Notes: generated by a model not told the origin, from the sequence alone. A stretch of 64,000 nucleotides of DNA from Pararhodobacter zhoushanensis (GCF_025949695.1 NZ_JAPDFL010000001.1:2793501-2857500), one strand, 5' to 3'; positions 19,554 through 29,507 are shown, counted from the first letter of the stretch. Made by a program: numbers and translations.

Positions 19554-20279
19554 ATGACGTATTGCGTCGGATTGCTGCTCAAGGCTGGCATGGTTCTGCT
19601 GTCGGACACGCGCACCAACGCGGGGCTCGACAATATCGCGACCTACCGCAAGATGTTCGTGTTCGAAGAACCGGGCGAGCGCTGCATCACCGTGTTGACC
19701 GCTGGAAGCCTGTCGGTCACGCAAACCACCATCGCCCGTCTGCGCGAAGCGATCGAGCATCCCGATACCGCCGAGGATGCCTCGATCATGGCCGCGCATA
19801 CGATGCTGGACGTGGCCGAGATCGTTGGCGCGACGCTGGCCTCGGTCCGGCACGACATCAATTCCAAGATGGAAATGAGCAAGGTCTCGACCGCCGCGTC
19901 GATGATCCTGGCCGGGCAGCGCAAGGGCGGCGCGATGCGCATGTTCCTGATCTATCCCGAGGGCAATTTCATCGAAGCGACCGAAGACACGCCCTATCTG
20001 CAGATCGGCGAGCATAAATACGGCAAGCCGATTCTGGACCGCGTCGTGACCCCCGACACCACGCTGGAAGACGCCCGCAAGGCGGTGCTGTTGTCGATGG
20101 ATTCGACTCTGCGCTCGAACCTGTCGGTTGGCATGCCGCTCGACTTCGCCGTGATCGCCAAGGACGCGTGCCGGATCAGCGACCAGCAGCGGATCGAGCC
20201 GAATGACGAGGATTTCCGCGCCATGTCGCAGGCATGGTCCAACGCGCTGCGCGACGGGTTCCTCAAGATCACGATCTGA
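19554..20279 (+). CDS. Proteasome-like peptidase Anbu
   Basis: Anbu is a bacterial relative of the proteasome beta subunit and HslV that assembles into open helical rings. The 241-residue protein begins MTYCVGLLLKAGMVLLSDTRTNAG. After loss of Met1 the nucleophile is Thr2, with Asp18 and Lys33 in the places of the proteasome Asp17 and Lys33. The N-terminal Thr directly after the start Met rules out a propeptide and fixes the start; AAGGAACG lies upstream. It is 60 bases after the transglutaminase-like gene and completes the known ATP-grasp/alpha-E/transglutaminase/Anbu set. The natural substrate is unknown. Confidence 0.93.
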   Translation: MTYCVGLLLKAGMVLLSDTRTNAGLDNIATYRKMFVFEEPGERCITVLTAGSLSVTQTTIARLREAIEHPDTAEDASIMAAHTMLDVAEIVGATLASVRHDINSKMEMSKVSTAASMILAGQRKGGAMRMFLIYPEGNFIEATEDTPYLQIGEHKYGKPILDRVVTPDTTLEDARKAVLLSMDSTLRSNLSVGMPLDFAVIAKDACRISDQQRIEPNDEDFRAMSQAWSNALRDGFLKITI

Positions 20280-20403
20280 GGCCAGCCTGCCAGACGCTCA
20301 ATCCGTGTGCGGGGGCGCTCCTGACCTCTGCCGTGTCGGAGATGGCATTGCCCTGCCCCATCTGCCCCGCCTAGGATGCTGAAAACCGATCAGCGAGGGC
20401 GCC

Positions 20404-21822
20404 ATGCAGACCGAGCGTTTCTATATCAACGGCGAGTGGATGGTCCCCTTGGGCACGGGCCGCCTGCCGATCGAAAACCCGGCCACTGAAGAGATCCTTG
20501 GACAGTTGGCGCTTGGCTCGACTGCCGATGCTGACGCCGCCGTCGCTGCCGCCCGCGCCGCCTTCCCCGCCTGGACCGTCACCCCTGTTGCCGAGCGGAT
20601 CGCCACCGTTGCGCGCCTGCTTGCCACCTATAACGCGCGCTACGAAGAGATCGCGCTGGCCATGTCGCTGGAAATGGGCGCGCCGATCACCTGGGCGCGC
20701 GAGGCGCAGGCCTGGGCAGGTCAGGTCCATCTGGAAAGCACGCTCAAAGCCGCCGAAAGTTTTCCGTGGGAAGAAATGCGCGGCAGCACGCGGATCGTGC
20801 ACGAAGGGATTGGCGTCTGCGCGCTGATCACCCCGTGGAACTGGCCGATGAACCAGATCGTGTGCAAGGTCGCGCCCGCGCTGATCGCCGGGTGTACGAT
20901 GGTGCTGAAACCCTCGGAAATCGCGCCGCTGTCCGCGCTGCTGTTCGCCGAACTATGCCACGAGGCAGGCGTTCCCACTGGCGTTTTCAACCTGATCAAC
21001 GGCTTGGGCACCGATGTTGGCGCGCATCTGTCAGCGCACCCGGATGTCGATATGGTCAGCTTCACCGGCTCGACCCGCGCGGGAACTGCCGTTGCCGCAG
21101 CGGCCGCGCCCACCGTCAAACGCGTGGCGCAAGAGCTGGGCGGCAAATCCCCCAACATCATTCTGCCGCATGACAATTTCGACGCCGCCGTGAAAGCCGG
21201 GGCCGAGGCCGTCTTTGCCAACACCGGCCAAAGCTGCGACGCGCCGACCCGAATGCTGGTCCCGCGCGCGCTGCACGACCGCGCCGCCGCCATGGCGGCT
21301 GAGGCCGCTGCCGAGGTCATCACCGGTAATCCGGGCGACGAGGCCACCACCATGGGCCCGCTGGTCTCGCAGCAGCACTGGGACAAGGTGCAGCGGCTCA
21401 TTCAGGCGGGCATCGACGAGGGCGCGCAGCTCGCCGCGGGCGGAACGGGCCGCCCGGAAACCCTGAACCGCGGCTGGTTCGTGCGCCCCACGGTCTTTGC
21501 GGGCGTCACCAATGACATGACCATCGCGCAAGAGGAAATCTTCGGCCCGGTGCTGTCGATCCTGCCCTATGACGACATTGACCATGCCGTGACCATGGCC
21601 AATGACACGCCTTATGGCCTTGCTGCCTATATCTCGGGCCCGCAGGAACCCGCGCGTGGACTGGCGCGTTTGCTCAGGGCTGGCACCGTGAACCTCAACG
21701 GGCCTGACTGGGACACTTTTGCCCCCTTTGGCGGATACAAACAGTCGGGCAATGGCCGCGAATACGCCGATTGGGGTATCCGCGACTTTTGTGAGGTGAA
21801 GGGTATCGTCGGCTGGGAATGA
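20404..21822 (+). CDS. NAD(P)-dependent aldehyde dehydrogenase
   Basis: The 472-residue cytosolic enzyme of the aldehyde dehydrogenase superfamily oxidises an aldehyde to an acid. The general base Glu244 lies in ELGGKSPNI and the nucleophile Cys278 in [11 protein letters not shown]. Cofactor-binding segments [10 protein letters not shown] and FTGSTRAG, and the C-terminal [17 protein letters not shown], are intact. The substrate cannot be read from sequence; this type (PuuC/betaine-aldehyde-like clade) is broad. It is monocistronic in appearance, with 124 bases before it and pgk 80 bases after. Confidence 0.93.
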   Translation: MQTERFYINGEWMVPLGTGRLPIENPATEEILGQLALGSTADADAAVAAARAAFPAWTVTPVAERIATVARLLATYNARYEEIALAMSLEMGAPITWAREAQAWAGQVHLESTLKAAESFPWEEMRGSTRIVHEGIGVCALITPWNWPMNQIVCKVAPALIAGCTMVLKPSEIAPLSALLFAELCHEAGVPTGVFNLINGLGTDVGAHLSAHPDVDMVSFTGSTRAGTAVAAAAAPTVKRVAQELGGKSPNIILPHDNFDAAVKAGAEAVFANTGQSCDAPTRMLVPRALHDRAAAMAAEAAAEVITGNPGDEATTMGPLVSQQHWDKVQRLIQAGIDEGAQLAAGGTGRPETLNRGWFVRPTVFAGVTNDMTIAQEEIFGPVLSILPYDDIDHAVTMANDTPYGLAAYISGPQEPARGLARLLRAGTVNLNGPDWDTFAPFGGYKQSGNGREYADWGIRDFCEVKGIVGWE

Positions 21823-21902
21823 CCCTGTCGGTGCCTCTGCCTGCGGTTGACGATACCGCGCGGCACGGGCATCACTCAGGCGTACAGGCAAAGGAGCAGA
21901 TC

Positions 21903-23087
21903 ATGGGCTGGAAAACCCTCGACTCACTGAATTTCGCGGGAAAAACCGCGCTGGTGCGCGTCGACATCAACGTGCCGTTCGAGAACGGCGAGGTCAGCGA
22001 CTTTACCCGCATCGACGCCGTTCTGCCGACCATCCGCGATCTGAGCGAGGCAGGCGCGAAAGTGGTGCTGATGGCGCATTTTGGCCGCCCGAAAGGACAG
22101 GTCGTGCCTGAGATGTCGCTGGAAGCCGTCCGCCCCGCTTTGAGCGCGCGACTGGGCAAGCCGGTAAGTTTTGCCAGCGATTGCATCGGAAAACCGGCCA
22201 AGGACGCCATTCTGGCGCTGCAGCCGGGCGATGTTTTGCTGCTTGAGAACACCCGCTTCCACGCAGGCGAGGAAAAGAACGACCCGATGATGGCCGCTTC
22301 GCTCGCCGCGCTGGGCGACGTCTATGTCAACGACGCCTTTTCCGCCGCGCACCGCGCGCATGCCTCGACCGAAGGCATCGCCAAACTGCTGCCCGCCTTC
22401 GCCGGTCGGCTGATGGCGGCTGAACTGAAAGCGCTCGATGCCGCGCTCGGCAATCCGCAACGTCCGGTTGTGGCGGTCGTTGGTGGGGCCAAGGTTTCGA
22501 CCAAGCTGGAACTGCTGGGCAATCTGGTCAGCAAGGTCGACTATCTGGTGATCGGCGGCGGGATGGCAAACACCTTCCTTGCCGCGCAGGGTCATCCGGT
22601 CGGAAGATCGCTGTGCGAACATGATCTGGCCGACACCGCGCGCGAGATCCTTGAGAAAGCCGACGTGGTCGGTTGCCGCATCGTGCTGCCCGTCGATCTG
22701 GTCGTCGCGCGCGAATTCAGGGCGAATGCGCCGCATGAGGTCGTCACCCAGTGCCCCGATGACGCGATGATCCTTGACGCCGGTCCCGCCAGTGTCGCGG
22801 CCTTGGCCGATATCTTTGCCGACGCGCATACGCTGATCTGGAACGGCCCGCTCGGTGCGTTCGAGATGGAACCCTTTGATGCCGCCACCAACGCCGCCGC
22901 GCGCACGGCGGCGGATCTGACCAAGGCGGGCAAGCTCGTATCGGTCGCCGGCGGCGGCGATACAGTGGCCGCGCTGAACCGCGCCGGGGCGGCGGACGAC
23001 TTCACCTATATCTCAACCGCTGGCGGTGCCTTCCTTGAATGGATGGAAGGCAAAGAACTGCCCGGCGTCAAAGCTCTGGAGGACTGA
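21903..23087 (+). CDS. pgk: Phosphoglycerate kinase
   Basis: Pgk converts 1,3-bisphosphoglycerate and ADP to 3-phosphoglycerate and ATP in central carbon metabolism. The ATG at 21903 has AAAGGAG upstream and gives a normal 394-residue protein; the longer open frame is not supported. The family signature [12 protein letters not shown], the substrate loop HFGRPKG and the nucleotide loop near the C-terminus, [13 protein letters not shown], are present. It overlaps the next small gene (TGATG), so the two are co-translated. Confidence 0.97.
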   Translation: MGWKTLDSLNFAGKTALVRVDINVPFENGEVSDFTRIDAVLPTIRDLSEAGAKVVLMAHFGRPKGQVVPEMSLEAVRPALSARLGKPVSFASDCIGKPAKDAILALQPGDVLLLENTRFHAGEEKNDPMMAASLAALGDVYVNDAFSAAHRAHASTEGIAKLLPAFAGRLMAAELKALDAALGNPQRPVVAVVGGAKVSTKLELLGNLVSKVDYLVIGGGMANTFLAAQGHPVGRSLCEHDLADTAREILEKADVVGCRIVLPVDLVVAREFRANAPHEVVTQCPDDAMILDAGPASVAALADIFADAHTLIWNGPLGAFEMEPFDAATNAAARTAADLTKAGKLVSVAGGGDTVAALNRAGAADDFTYISTAGGAFLEWMEGKELPGVKALED

Positions 23088-23359
23088 TGGAAAACCGGGA
23101 TCCCGACGACCCCAAAGGCCTGATCCGTGAAGCCTATAAGATCGACGGGATCTCGGACGGTGAATGCCGGTCGATTCTTGTCGACTGGGCGCTCAGCCTG
23201 CCGCCCGAGGCCGACCAGCCTGCGGTCGCGGCGCGTCTGAGCGGGCGGCCTGGCTACCCGGTCGACCACCCGATGAGCATCCTGCTTGCTGCGGCGGCAA
23301 CGCCCGGTGCGGGCGGCACGGGCAGGCGCGGCGGGCGCGCGGGGCGTCTTGCCTCCTGA
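23087..23359 (+). CDS. Small conserved-looking protein coupled to pgk
   Basis: I do not recognise a named family. The 90-residue product starts at an ATG overlapping the pgk stop, with GGAGG at the right distance. It is acidic at first (ENRDPDDPKGLIREAYKIDGISDGECRSILVDWALSLP), likely a small helical fold, and ends in a Gly/Arg-rich disordered tail. The pattern AYKIDGI..ECRSILVDWALSLP followed by a PxDHPM motif is specific enough to argue for a real gene. No signal peptide or membrane segment is seen. Confidence 0.65.
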   Translation: MENRDPDDPKGLIREAYKIDGISDGECRSILVDWALSLPPEADQPAVAARLSGRPGYPVDHPMSILLAAAATPGAGGTGRRGGRAGRLAS

Positions 23360-23450
23360 CAGTGCCGCTCTCAGACTGGAAGCGGGGCGGCCCTGCGCTA
23401 AGTGAAACTCGCGGGGCCGATCCTCGTATCAGTCCCGTAGCCCACCGCCA

Positions 23451-24443
23451 ATGTCGAGTTCCTGCATGCCCTTTCCTGCCTCCGTTACGACCGTCACCAC
23501 GCTTGTCGCCGTCATAGCCCTTGCTGGCTGCGCCGCGCTGGTCGACAACCGCGCCGACCGGCGTGAAAGCGAGTGGATGCAGGAATTCCCGCCGCTGGGC
23601 CAGTTTGTCGAGGTTGAGGGGCACCGCATCCATATCCTCGTCACCGGGCGTGCCCGGGGCACGGCGCCGGATCTGGTGCTGATCCACGGTGCGAACGGCA
23701 ATTTGCGCGATTTCACCTTTGATCTGGTCGCGCTGCTGGAAGATGACTATCGCATCATCGCGGTGGACCGTCCCGGCCTTGGCTGGTCCGACAGTTGGGG
23801 GGACGCGGACAGCGACCCGCGCCTTCAGGCCCGCGTGCTGCACGAAGCAGTCGAGCAAATCGGCGTGCGGCGCCCCCTAGTGCTGGGCCATTCCTATGGC
23901 GGCGCTGTCGCACTGGCCTGGGCGCTGCAAAATCAGCGCGACACCGCCGGGCTGGTGCTGGTTGCCGCCGCGAGTGAGCCGTGGGAGGGCGGGCTGAGCT
24001 TTTGGTACGGGCTGAACGAGACACCGCTTGGCACCCCTGCCCGCGCCATTGTCACCGCATTCGCCACCGAAAGCGCGATCAACGCGGCGCTGGACAAGGT
24101 GTTCGAGCCGGACTCCGTCCCTGCCGGGTACAGTGAAGAATTCGGCGTGGGCCTGTCCCTGCGCCGTGAATCGCAGGAAAACAACAACCGTCAGGTCAAC
24201 GCCTTGCGCGACTATATCGTGCAGATGCAGCCCGACTACCCCTCGCTTACCCTGCCGATCGAGATGCTGCACGGCGATGCCGACACCATCGTCGGCCTCG
24301 ACATCCACAGCCGCCGTTTTGTCGGCGAGGTCGCCAGCGCCAACCTGACCGTCATCCCCGGCGCAGGCCACATGCTGCACCACACACACCCGCAGGCGGT
24401 GATCGACGCCATCAACCGGGTCCGGCGGCGCTCGGGGCGCTGA
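23451..24443 (+). CDS. Alpha/beta-hydrolase, predicted lipoprotein
   Basis: The 330-residue protein has a hydrophobic N-terminus ending in the lipobox LAGC (Cys27), so it is probably anchored at the periplasmic face of a membrane. The core is an alpha/beta-hydrolase fold: oxyanion HGANGN (79-84), nucleophile Ser148 in GHSYGG, acid in LHGDADTI and His in GAGHMLHH. A substrate is not predictable; esterases, epoxide hydrolases and haloperoxidase-like enzymes share these motifs. It is convergent with the TauE-like gene, only three bases apart. Confidence 0.85.
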   Translation: MSSSCMPFPASVTTVTTLVAVIALAGCAALVDNRADRRESEWMQEFPPLGQFVEVEGHRIHILVTGRARGTAPDLVLIHGANGNLRDFTFDLVALLEDDYRIIAVDRPGLGWSDSWGDADSDPRLQARVLHEAVEQIGVRRPLVLGHSYGGAVALAWALQNQRDTAGLVLVAAASEPWEGGLSFWYGLNETPLGTPARAIVTAFATESAINAALDKVFEPDSVPAGYSEEFGVGLSLRRESQENNNRQVNALRDYIVQMQPDYPSLTLPIEMLHGDADTIVGLDIHSRRFVGEVASANLTVIPGAGHMLHHTHPQAVIDAINRVRRRSGR

Positions 24444-24446
24444 GGC

Positions 24447-25220
24447 TCAGCCGCCCAGCAACCCCGCCAGCCCCTCATAAACCAGCTTGATGCCGACCAG
24501 CGTGATCATCACATAGGTGAAGGGGTAAAACACTTCCGGCCGCATCCGTTTGATGATCGCCGCGCCGATGCGCACGGTGACCACCGCCAGCGGCAGCATG
24601 ATCAGCGCCGACCACAGCACGCGCGTCTCAAAAAAGCCCAAAGCGGCATAGGGAACCACCTTGACCGCGTTAAGCACGGCGAAAAAGATCACCGAGGTGC
24701 CGGTGTACACCTTGGGGTCCAGCTTTTTGGGCAGCACCTGCACCTGAAACGGCGGCCCCCCGGCATGGGCCACGAACGAGGTAAACCCGGCAACCGTTCC
24801 CCACAGCCAGCCGGTGGCTGCCCGGTAGCTTGGCGCGCCGCCGATGAACCGGCCAAACACCGCGCGCGCGACAAAAGCCAGCGCCACGCTGCCCACCAGC
24901 AGCCGGACCATCGCATCCGATGTCACCGCCGCCAACGCCCAGGCCGCGCCCACCCCGATCAGCGAGGCCGGGATCATCACCTTGAGCACGCTCCAGTCAC
25001 GCCAGCCGCGCCATGTCCACAGGCTGACCGCATCCATCATGATCAGGATCGGCAACAAGACCGCCGCCGCCAGAACCGGCGGCATCACCAGCGACATGAT
25101 CGGCACACCCGCCAGCGCGAAGGCCCCGCCCAGCCCGCCTTTGGACAGGCCCACCAACCCCACGGCCAGCAAGGTTACCCACAGCATCGTCGGCGTTGCA
25201 AAAATCGTCCAGTCCGCCAC
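24447..25220 (-). CDS. TauE/SafE-family sulfite/organosulfonate exporter
   Basis: This inner-membrane transporter has 257 residues and about eight hydrophobic helices. The family repeat is visible at GLSKGGLGGAFALAGVPIMSL (residues 24-44) and again at GFTSFVAHAGGPPFQVQVLPKK. Members export sulfite, sulfoacetate or related anions, but many have unknown substrates. It follows the ABC permease gene by two bases on the same strand, so it may be co-transcribed with the metal transporter cassette. The sulfur-oxidation genes are about 18 kb away, so a link to them is only a possibility. Confidence 0.86.
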   Translation of the reverse strand: MADWTIFATPTMLWVTLLAVGLVGLSKGGLGGAFALAGVPIMSLVMPPVLAAAVLLPILIMMDAVSLWTWRGWRDWSVLKVMIPASLIGVGAAWALAAVTSDAMVRLLVGSVALAFVARAVFGRFIGGAPSYRAATGWLWGTVAGFTSFVAHAGGPPFQVQVLPKKLDPKVYTGTSVIFFAVLNAVKVVPYAALGFFETRVLWSALIMLPLAVVTVRIGAAIIKRMRPEVFYPFTYVMITLVGIKLVYEGLAGLLGG

Positions 25221-25222
25221 GC

Positions 25223-26365
25223 TCAGCGCTCCTCGGTCAGGGCCCGCCGGCGATCGTGGCGCTGCGCCTCGGCGCGGGCCAGGGCGCGACCGGCCTCGGT
25301 CAGCGACAGGCGCGCGCCGTCGCGGCGGATCACCCCGCGCTCCAGCGCCGTTACCAGCACCGTTTGCGCCTGATCAGGCGACCAGCGCAAGTGCCCAACC
25401 AGCGCTTCGGGCGTGCATTCCTCGGCCGCGCGCGCGGTGCCTTCATGCGCGGCCAGATGGGCGAGCAGCACGGCGACCAGCGATTCCTCACGGATTGCCC
25501 GTCGCCGGATCAGCGCTGCCACCATGCCCGACCGGGGCGAGGCCACCAGCGCCAGCGCCAGCCCCAATCCCGTCGCCACCGCCATCGAGCCACCCAGCGA
25601 CACGTCCCAATGCACCGCCCCGACATAGCCGATGCCCACAGCGACCACCCCGCTGAGCACCGCCAATCCCATCATCCCGCCGGTTGAGGCCGCGACCAGC
25701 CGTCCGGTCACAGCGGGGACGATCAGGAAGGCCAGAAACAGCACCACGCCGACCGCGTCGAACGAGGCCACTGCCGTCGCCGCCGTCAGCGCCAGCAACC
25801 CCAGCCCCAGCAGTGCAGGCCTGAACCCCAGGGCCTGCGCCAGCCCTGGATCGAAAGCCGCCAGTTTCAGCTCTTTCCAGAACAACCCGACGAACAGCAG
25901 GTTCACCAGCCCCACGGCTGCCAGCGTCACCCCGGCCACCGGCCAGTCCACGCCCAGCAGCGTCACCGTATCGAGCCAGACAAAGCCGATCTCGCCCAAC
26001 AGCACGGTGTCGGGGTCCAGATGCAGGTTGCGCGCGTTCAGGTTGATCAGCAGCACGCCCAAGGCGAACATGGCCGGAAACACGATCCCGGTCGCGGCGT
26101 CATGGCCCAGCAGCCGGCTGCGCGCCAACAGTTGCGCACCAAACACCGCCGCCACCCCGGCCAAAACCGCGCCGCCCACGGCCAGCGGGCCCGAGCGTGC
26201 GCCGGTCAGCATCCAGGCCAGCACGATGCCCAGCACGATGGCATGGCTGATCGCATCGCCCGCCATCGCCTCGCCCCGCAGCACCAGAAACGTGCCCAGC
26301 AGCGCACCCGACACCGCCACCAGCGCCCCGGTGCCGAGGATCATCAGCGCCACGGAATCAAGCAT
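25223..26365 (-). CDS. Zn/Mn/Fe-type ABC transporter permease with winged-helix tail (MntD/TroD-like)
   Basis: This is an ABC-3 family permease: residues 1-285 form about eight or nine membrane helices with the hallmark FLVLRGEAMAGDAISHAIVLGIV and DAVGVVLFLAFLIVPAVTGRLV. The last about 90 residues form a soluble domain resembling a winged helix (LVGHLRWSPDQAQTVLVTALERGVIRRDGARLSLTEAGRALARAEAQRHDRR cut here into parts), as in streptococcal or roseobacterial MntD proteins. The ATG at 26365 overlaps the upstream permease stop and follows GAAGAAGGCGG; a GTG at 26386 is possible. It is the third gene of an ATPase-permease-permease operon. Confidence 0.86.
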   Translation of the reverse strand: MLDSVALMILGTGALVAVSGALLGTFLVLRGEAMAGDAISHAIVLGIVLAWMLTGARSGPLAVGGAVLAGVAAVFGAQLLARSRLLGHDAATGIVFPAMFALGVLLINLNARNLHLDPDTVLLGEIGFVWLDTVTLLGVDWPVAGVTLAAVGLVNLLFVGLFWKELKLAAFDPGLAQALGFRPALLGLGLLALTAATAVASFDAVGVVLFLAFLIVPAVTGRLVAASTGGMMGLAVLSGVVAVGIGYVGAVHWDVSLGGSMAVATGLGLALALVASPRSGMVAALIRRRAIREESLVAVLLAHLAAHEGTARAAEECTPEALVGHLRWSPDQAQTVLVTALERGVIRRDGARLSLTEAGRALARAEAQRHDRRRALTEER

Positions 26366-27461
26366 GCTGGCCGCCTTCTTCGACACGCAGGCGCCCGGCC
26401 TCGGTCAGCTCCCAGCGCCGCGCCGCAGCCTCGGGGGCCAGACGCGCCGCCGGCCGGATCAACCCGTCGCGATAGAGCCGCGCCAGCGCAGGCCCGGCGT
26501 CGGTGCCCAGATAGGCCTGCAACATCGCCTCGTCGCTGGCATAATCGGGCGTGGCGTGATCGCCCTCCAACCCGCGCAGCGCCGCCAGCACCTGCCGCCC
26601 GCGCAAGGCCTGCCGCGCCGCGCCCTGCCGCCGCCACCGTGCCACGAGGCCCCGCTCAGGCGCCAGCAGCAGCGACAGCGCGGTCAGCGCCACGGCAGCC
26701 AGCACCATCACCGGCCCCGTCGCCACACCCTGCCCCATGGCCGAGATCACCGCCCCGCCGCTCCCGGCCAGCGCGCCGATCAGCGCCGCCAGCCAGACCA
26801 TCGGTGCCAGCCCCCGCACCCATTGGCGCGCCGCCACGGCTGGCGCAATAAGCAACGCCACCATCAGCACAACGCCCGCCAGCGACAGGCCCAGCACGAT
26901 GGTCACGGCGGTCAGCAGGGTCAGCAGCACCTCCAGCCGTTCCACCGGCAGGCCCTGTGCCCGCGCGGCCTCGCGGTCAAAGGCAACCAGTTGAAATTCC
27001 TTCCACAGCAGCACCAGAACCAGCAGAACCGTCCCGCCCACCACCGCCATCGGCAGCAGATCCGCCCGCAGGACCGACGCCGCCTGCCCGAACAAGAACA
27101 TCGTCAGCCCTGCCGACCCGCCCTGCGACTGTGCCACGGTCAGCAGGACCACCCCCAGCGCAAAGAACAGGCTCAGCACGCTGCCCAAGGCGGCGTCCGA
27201 CTTCACCCCGGCCCCGCGCCTGAGCAATTGCACCGACAGCCCGGCCAGCGCGCCCGACACCAGCGCCCCGGCCAGAATCGGCACGAACCCCCGCTCGCCC
27301 GAGATCAGGAACCCGGCAACCACGCCCGGCAGGGACGCATGCGCGATCACATCCCCCAGCAGGCTCTGCCCGCGCAGCACAAGGAAGGTGCCCAGCACCC
27401 CGGCCAAAGCGCCGATCATCGCGGCTGCCAGCGCAACGGTGATCAGCGTCGGGCTAAGCAT
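26358..27461 (-). CDS. Zn/Mn/Fe-type ABC transporter permease with winged-helix tail (MntC/TroC-like)
   Basis: The 367-residue protein is the partner permease. The ABC-3 hallmark FLVLRGQSLLGDVIAHASLPGVVAGF (residues 27-52) and the second motif LAGVVLMVALLIAPAVAARQW are present. After the membrane part, residues about 285-367 form a soluble tail ending in RLYRDGLIRPAARLAPEAAARRWELTEAGR, again winged-helix-like. Two different permeases suggest a heterodimeric channel. It overlaps both neighbours by eight bases, which argues for tightly coupled translation. The metal is not deducible: Mn, Zn and Fe are all transported by this family. Confidence 0.88.
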   Translation of the reverse strand: MLSPTLITVALAAAMIGALAGVLGTFLVLRGQSLLGDVIAHASLPGVVAGFLISGERGFVPILAGALVSGALAGLSVQLLRRGAGVKSDAALGSVLSLFFALGVVLLTVAQSQGGSAGLTMFLFGQAASVLRADLLPMAVVGGTVLLVLVLLWKEFQLVAFDREAARAQGLPVERLEVLLTLLTAVTIVLGLSLAGVVLMVALLIAPAVAARQWVRGLAPMVWLAALIGALAGSGGAVISAMGQGVATGPVMVLAAVALTALSLLLAPERGLVARWRRQGAARQALRGRQVLAALRGLEGDHATPDYASDEAMLQAYLGTDAGPALARLYRDGLIRPAARLAPEAAARRWELTEAGRLRVEEGGQHA

Positions 27462-28227
27462 CCGGGCTCTCCGTGGTGCGCAAGGTGCCGATTAGCGCCA
27501 GTTGCCCGCCATAGGCCGCGCGCAGATTGGCCTCGGTATAGACCTCGGCCACCGGGCCTTGCGCGATGATCCGCTGGTTCAGCATCACCAGCCAGTCGAA
27601 ATACCGCGCAACGGTCTGCAAGTCGTGATGCACCACCACCACCGTGTGCCCGGCATCGCGCTGCGCCTTGAGCAGCGCAACAATCGCCGCCTCGGTCACC
27701 GCGTCCACCCCCGCCATCGGCTCGTCCAGAAACAGCAGATCTGCCTCCTGGATCAGGGCCCGCGCGATGAAAACCCGCTGCTGCTGCCCGCCCGACAACT
27801 GGCTGATCGGCCGGGCGGCGTAGTCCTGCATGCCGACCTGTTCCAGCGCCGCCATCGCCTTGGCCTTCTCGGCCCGCCCCGGTCGGCGCAGCCAACCGAG
27901 CTGACCGTACAGCCCCATCAGCACCACATCGCGCACAGTGGCGGGGAAATCCCAGTCTACCGACTGGCGCTGCGGCACATAGGCAATCCGCCGCCGCGCC
28001 TTGGCCACCGGCAGCCCGAAGATCCGCACATGCCCCGCCACCGGCGGCACCAGCCCCAGCACCGCCTTGATCAGCGTCGATTTGCCCGCCCCGTTGGGTC
28101 CGACAATCGCCGCCATCACGCCGGGCGGAATATCCAGATCGATATCCCACAGCACCGGCCGCTCGCGGTAGCTGACGGTCAGATCCTCGACATGGCAGGC
28201 AATATGGGGTTCGTGCAGATCGGTCAT
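27454..28227 (-). CDS. ATP-binding protein of the Zn/Mn/Fe-type ABC transporter
   Basis: The 257-residue ATPase powers the two downstream permeases. Walker A GPNGAGKST (residues 39-47), the Q-loop YVPQRQSVDWDFPATV typical of metal-transport ATPases, the signature LSGGQQQRV, Walker B ADLLFLDEPMAGVD and the switch His in VVVHHDL are all intact. It is the first gene of the operon, with the start codon just after an intergenic repeat. No periplasmic binding protein gene (ZnuA/MntA/SitA) is found on either side, which is unusual for this family. Confidence 0.92.
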   Translation of the reverse strand: MTDLHEPHIACHVEDLTVSYRERPVLWDIDLDIPPGVMAAIVGPNGAGKSTLIKAVLGLVPPVAGHVRIFGLPVAKARRRIAYVPQRQSVDWDFPATVRDVVLMGLYGQLGWLRRPGRAEKAKAMAALEQVGMQDYAARPISQLSGGQQQRVFIARALIQEADLLFLDEPMAGVDAVTEAAIVALLKAQRDAGHTVVVVHHDLQTVARYFDWLVMLNQRIIAQGPVAEVYTEANLRAAYGGQLALIGTLRTTESPDA

Positions 28228-28295
28228 GCGCGCTCCGGGTTCGGCGCGAGGCTAGTCAAGCGCTTGCCGGAAGGAAAGCGGCTAAAGCGCGCGCC

Positions 28296-28366
28296 TGTCA
28301 TCTGTCTGAAAATATCCTGGGGGGTGAATTTGCGCAGCAAAGAGGGGGGCAACGCCCCCTTCCCGG
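28296..28366. repeat. Dispersed intergenic repeat, copy B
   Basis: TCATCTGTCTGAAAATATCC followed by TGGGGGGTGAATT, AAGAGGGGGGCAACGCCCCC and TTCCCGG matches the right arm of copy A (6588-6661) nearly base for base. It fills most of the gap between the ABC ATPase and moaA. A gggggcaacgccccc hairpin is included. Confidence 0.75.
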
Positions 28367-28416
28367 TCGCCCGACGGCGTGGCGCTGCAAGCGCTAAAGC
28401 CCAAGGGCGAAACCCC

Positions 28417-29433
28417 TCACCCGCCGGTATGGCTCATGTGGCGGCTCATCTGCCCAACGACGCCCTGACGCGAGTAGTCAAAGTCATGCCCTTTGGGCTT
28501 GCGCGCAATCGCGGCGCGGATCGCGCCCTCGATCACCGCCGGATCCTCCGAGGCCCGCAACGGCGCGCGCAGATCGGCCATGTCTTCCTGCCCCAGGCAC
28601 ATGTACAGCTCGCCCGTGCAGGTCAGCCGCACCCGGTTGCAGCTTTCGCAGAAATTATGCGTCAGCGGCGTGATGAAGCCGATCTTCTGCCCCGTCTCTT
28701 CCAGCCGCACATAGCGCGCCGGTCCCCCGGTGCGCTCGGCCAGATCGGTCAGGGTGAAGCGCTCGGCCAGCCGCGCGCGCAGATCCTTGAGCGGCCAGTA
28801 TTGATCGAGCCGGGTTTCCTCGCTCATGTCGCCCATCGGCATGACCTCGATAAAGGTCAGATCGTGCCCTTCGGTCGCGCACCAGTCGACGATCGAGAAA
28901 AGCTCGCTCTCGTTGAAGCCCTTCAGCGCCACGACGTTGATCTTCACCCGCAATCCCGCCGCGCGCGCCGCGTCGATCCCGGTCAGCACTTGCGGCAACC
29001 GGCCCCAGCGGGTGATCTGCGCGAATTTCGCGTCATCCAGCGTATCGAGCGACACATTCACCCGCCGCACCCCGACATCCGCCAAAGGCTGCGCAAATTT
29101 CGCCAGTTGCGAGCCGTTGGTGGTCAGCGTCAGTTCTTTCAGCGCACCGCTTTCCAGATGCCGCGCCATGCCCTCGAAGAAGGTCATGATCCCCTTGCGC
29201 ACCAAAGGCTCACCGCCCGTGATGCGCAGTTTCTCGACCCCCATGCCGACAAAAGCGGTGCACAGCCGGTCCAGTTCTTCCAGCGTCAGCAGCTCTTTCT
29301 TGGGTAGAAAGGTCATGTGTTCCGCCATGCAATAGGTGCAGCGGAAATCGCAGCGGTCGGTGACCGAGACGCGCAAATACTGGATGGCGCGGGCGAAGGG
29401 GTCGATGAGGGGGGCTGGCTGTCCATGCGGCAA
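28417..29433 (-). CDS. moaA: GTP 3',8-cyclase MoaA
   Basis: MoaA is a radical-SAM enzyme that starts molybdenum cofactor synthesis by cyclising GTP. The 338-residue protein has the SAM [4Fe-4S] motif Cys28-x3-Cys32-x2-Cys35, the GGEPL loop (73-77) and the C-terminal substrate cluster Cys262, Cys265 and Cys279. It ends in the di-Gly tail SHTGG needed for activity. No other moa genes adjoin it. The cofactor it serves is required by the CoxL-type hydroxylase and SoxC in this window. Confidence 0.96.
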   Translation of the reverse strand: MPHGQPAPLIDPFARAIQYLRVSVTDRCDFRCTYCMAEHMTFLPKKELLTLEELDRLCTAFVGMGVEKLRITGGEPLVRKGIMTFFEGMARHLESGALKELTLTTNGSQLAKFAQPLADVGVRRVNVSLDTLDDAKFAQITRWGRLPQVLTGIDAARAAGLRVKINVVALKGFNESELFSIVDWCATEGHDLTFIEVMPMGDMSEETRLDQYWPLKDLRARLAERFTLTDLAERTGGPARYVRLEETGQKIGFITPLTHNFCESCNRVRLTCTGELYMCLGQEDMADLRAPLRASEDPAVIEGAIRAAIARKPKGHDFDYSRQGVVGQMSRHMSHTGG

Positions 29434-29507
29434 AGCTAGTGCGCGTCTGCGTGACTGGCAAGGGACGCGCCTTGCCGCAGGCCCCTGTCAGCGCTACTCT
29501 TTACCCC

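Noticed and set aside
25632..27569. A 645-residue plus-strand open frame opposite the ABC permeases
   Set aside because: It is Pro/Ala/Gln-rich and antisense to two conserved membrane proteins.
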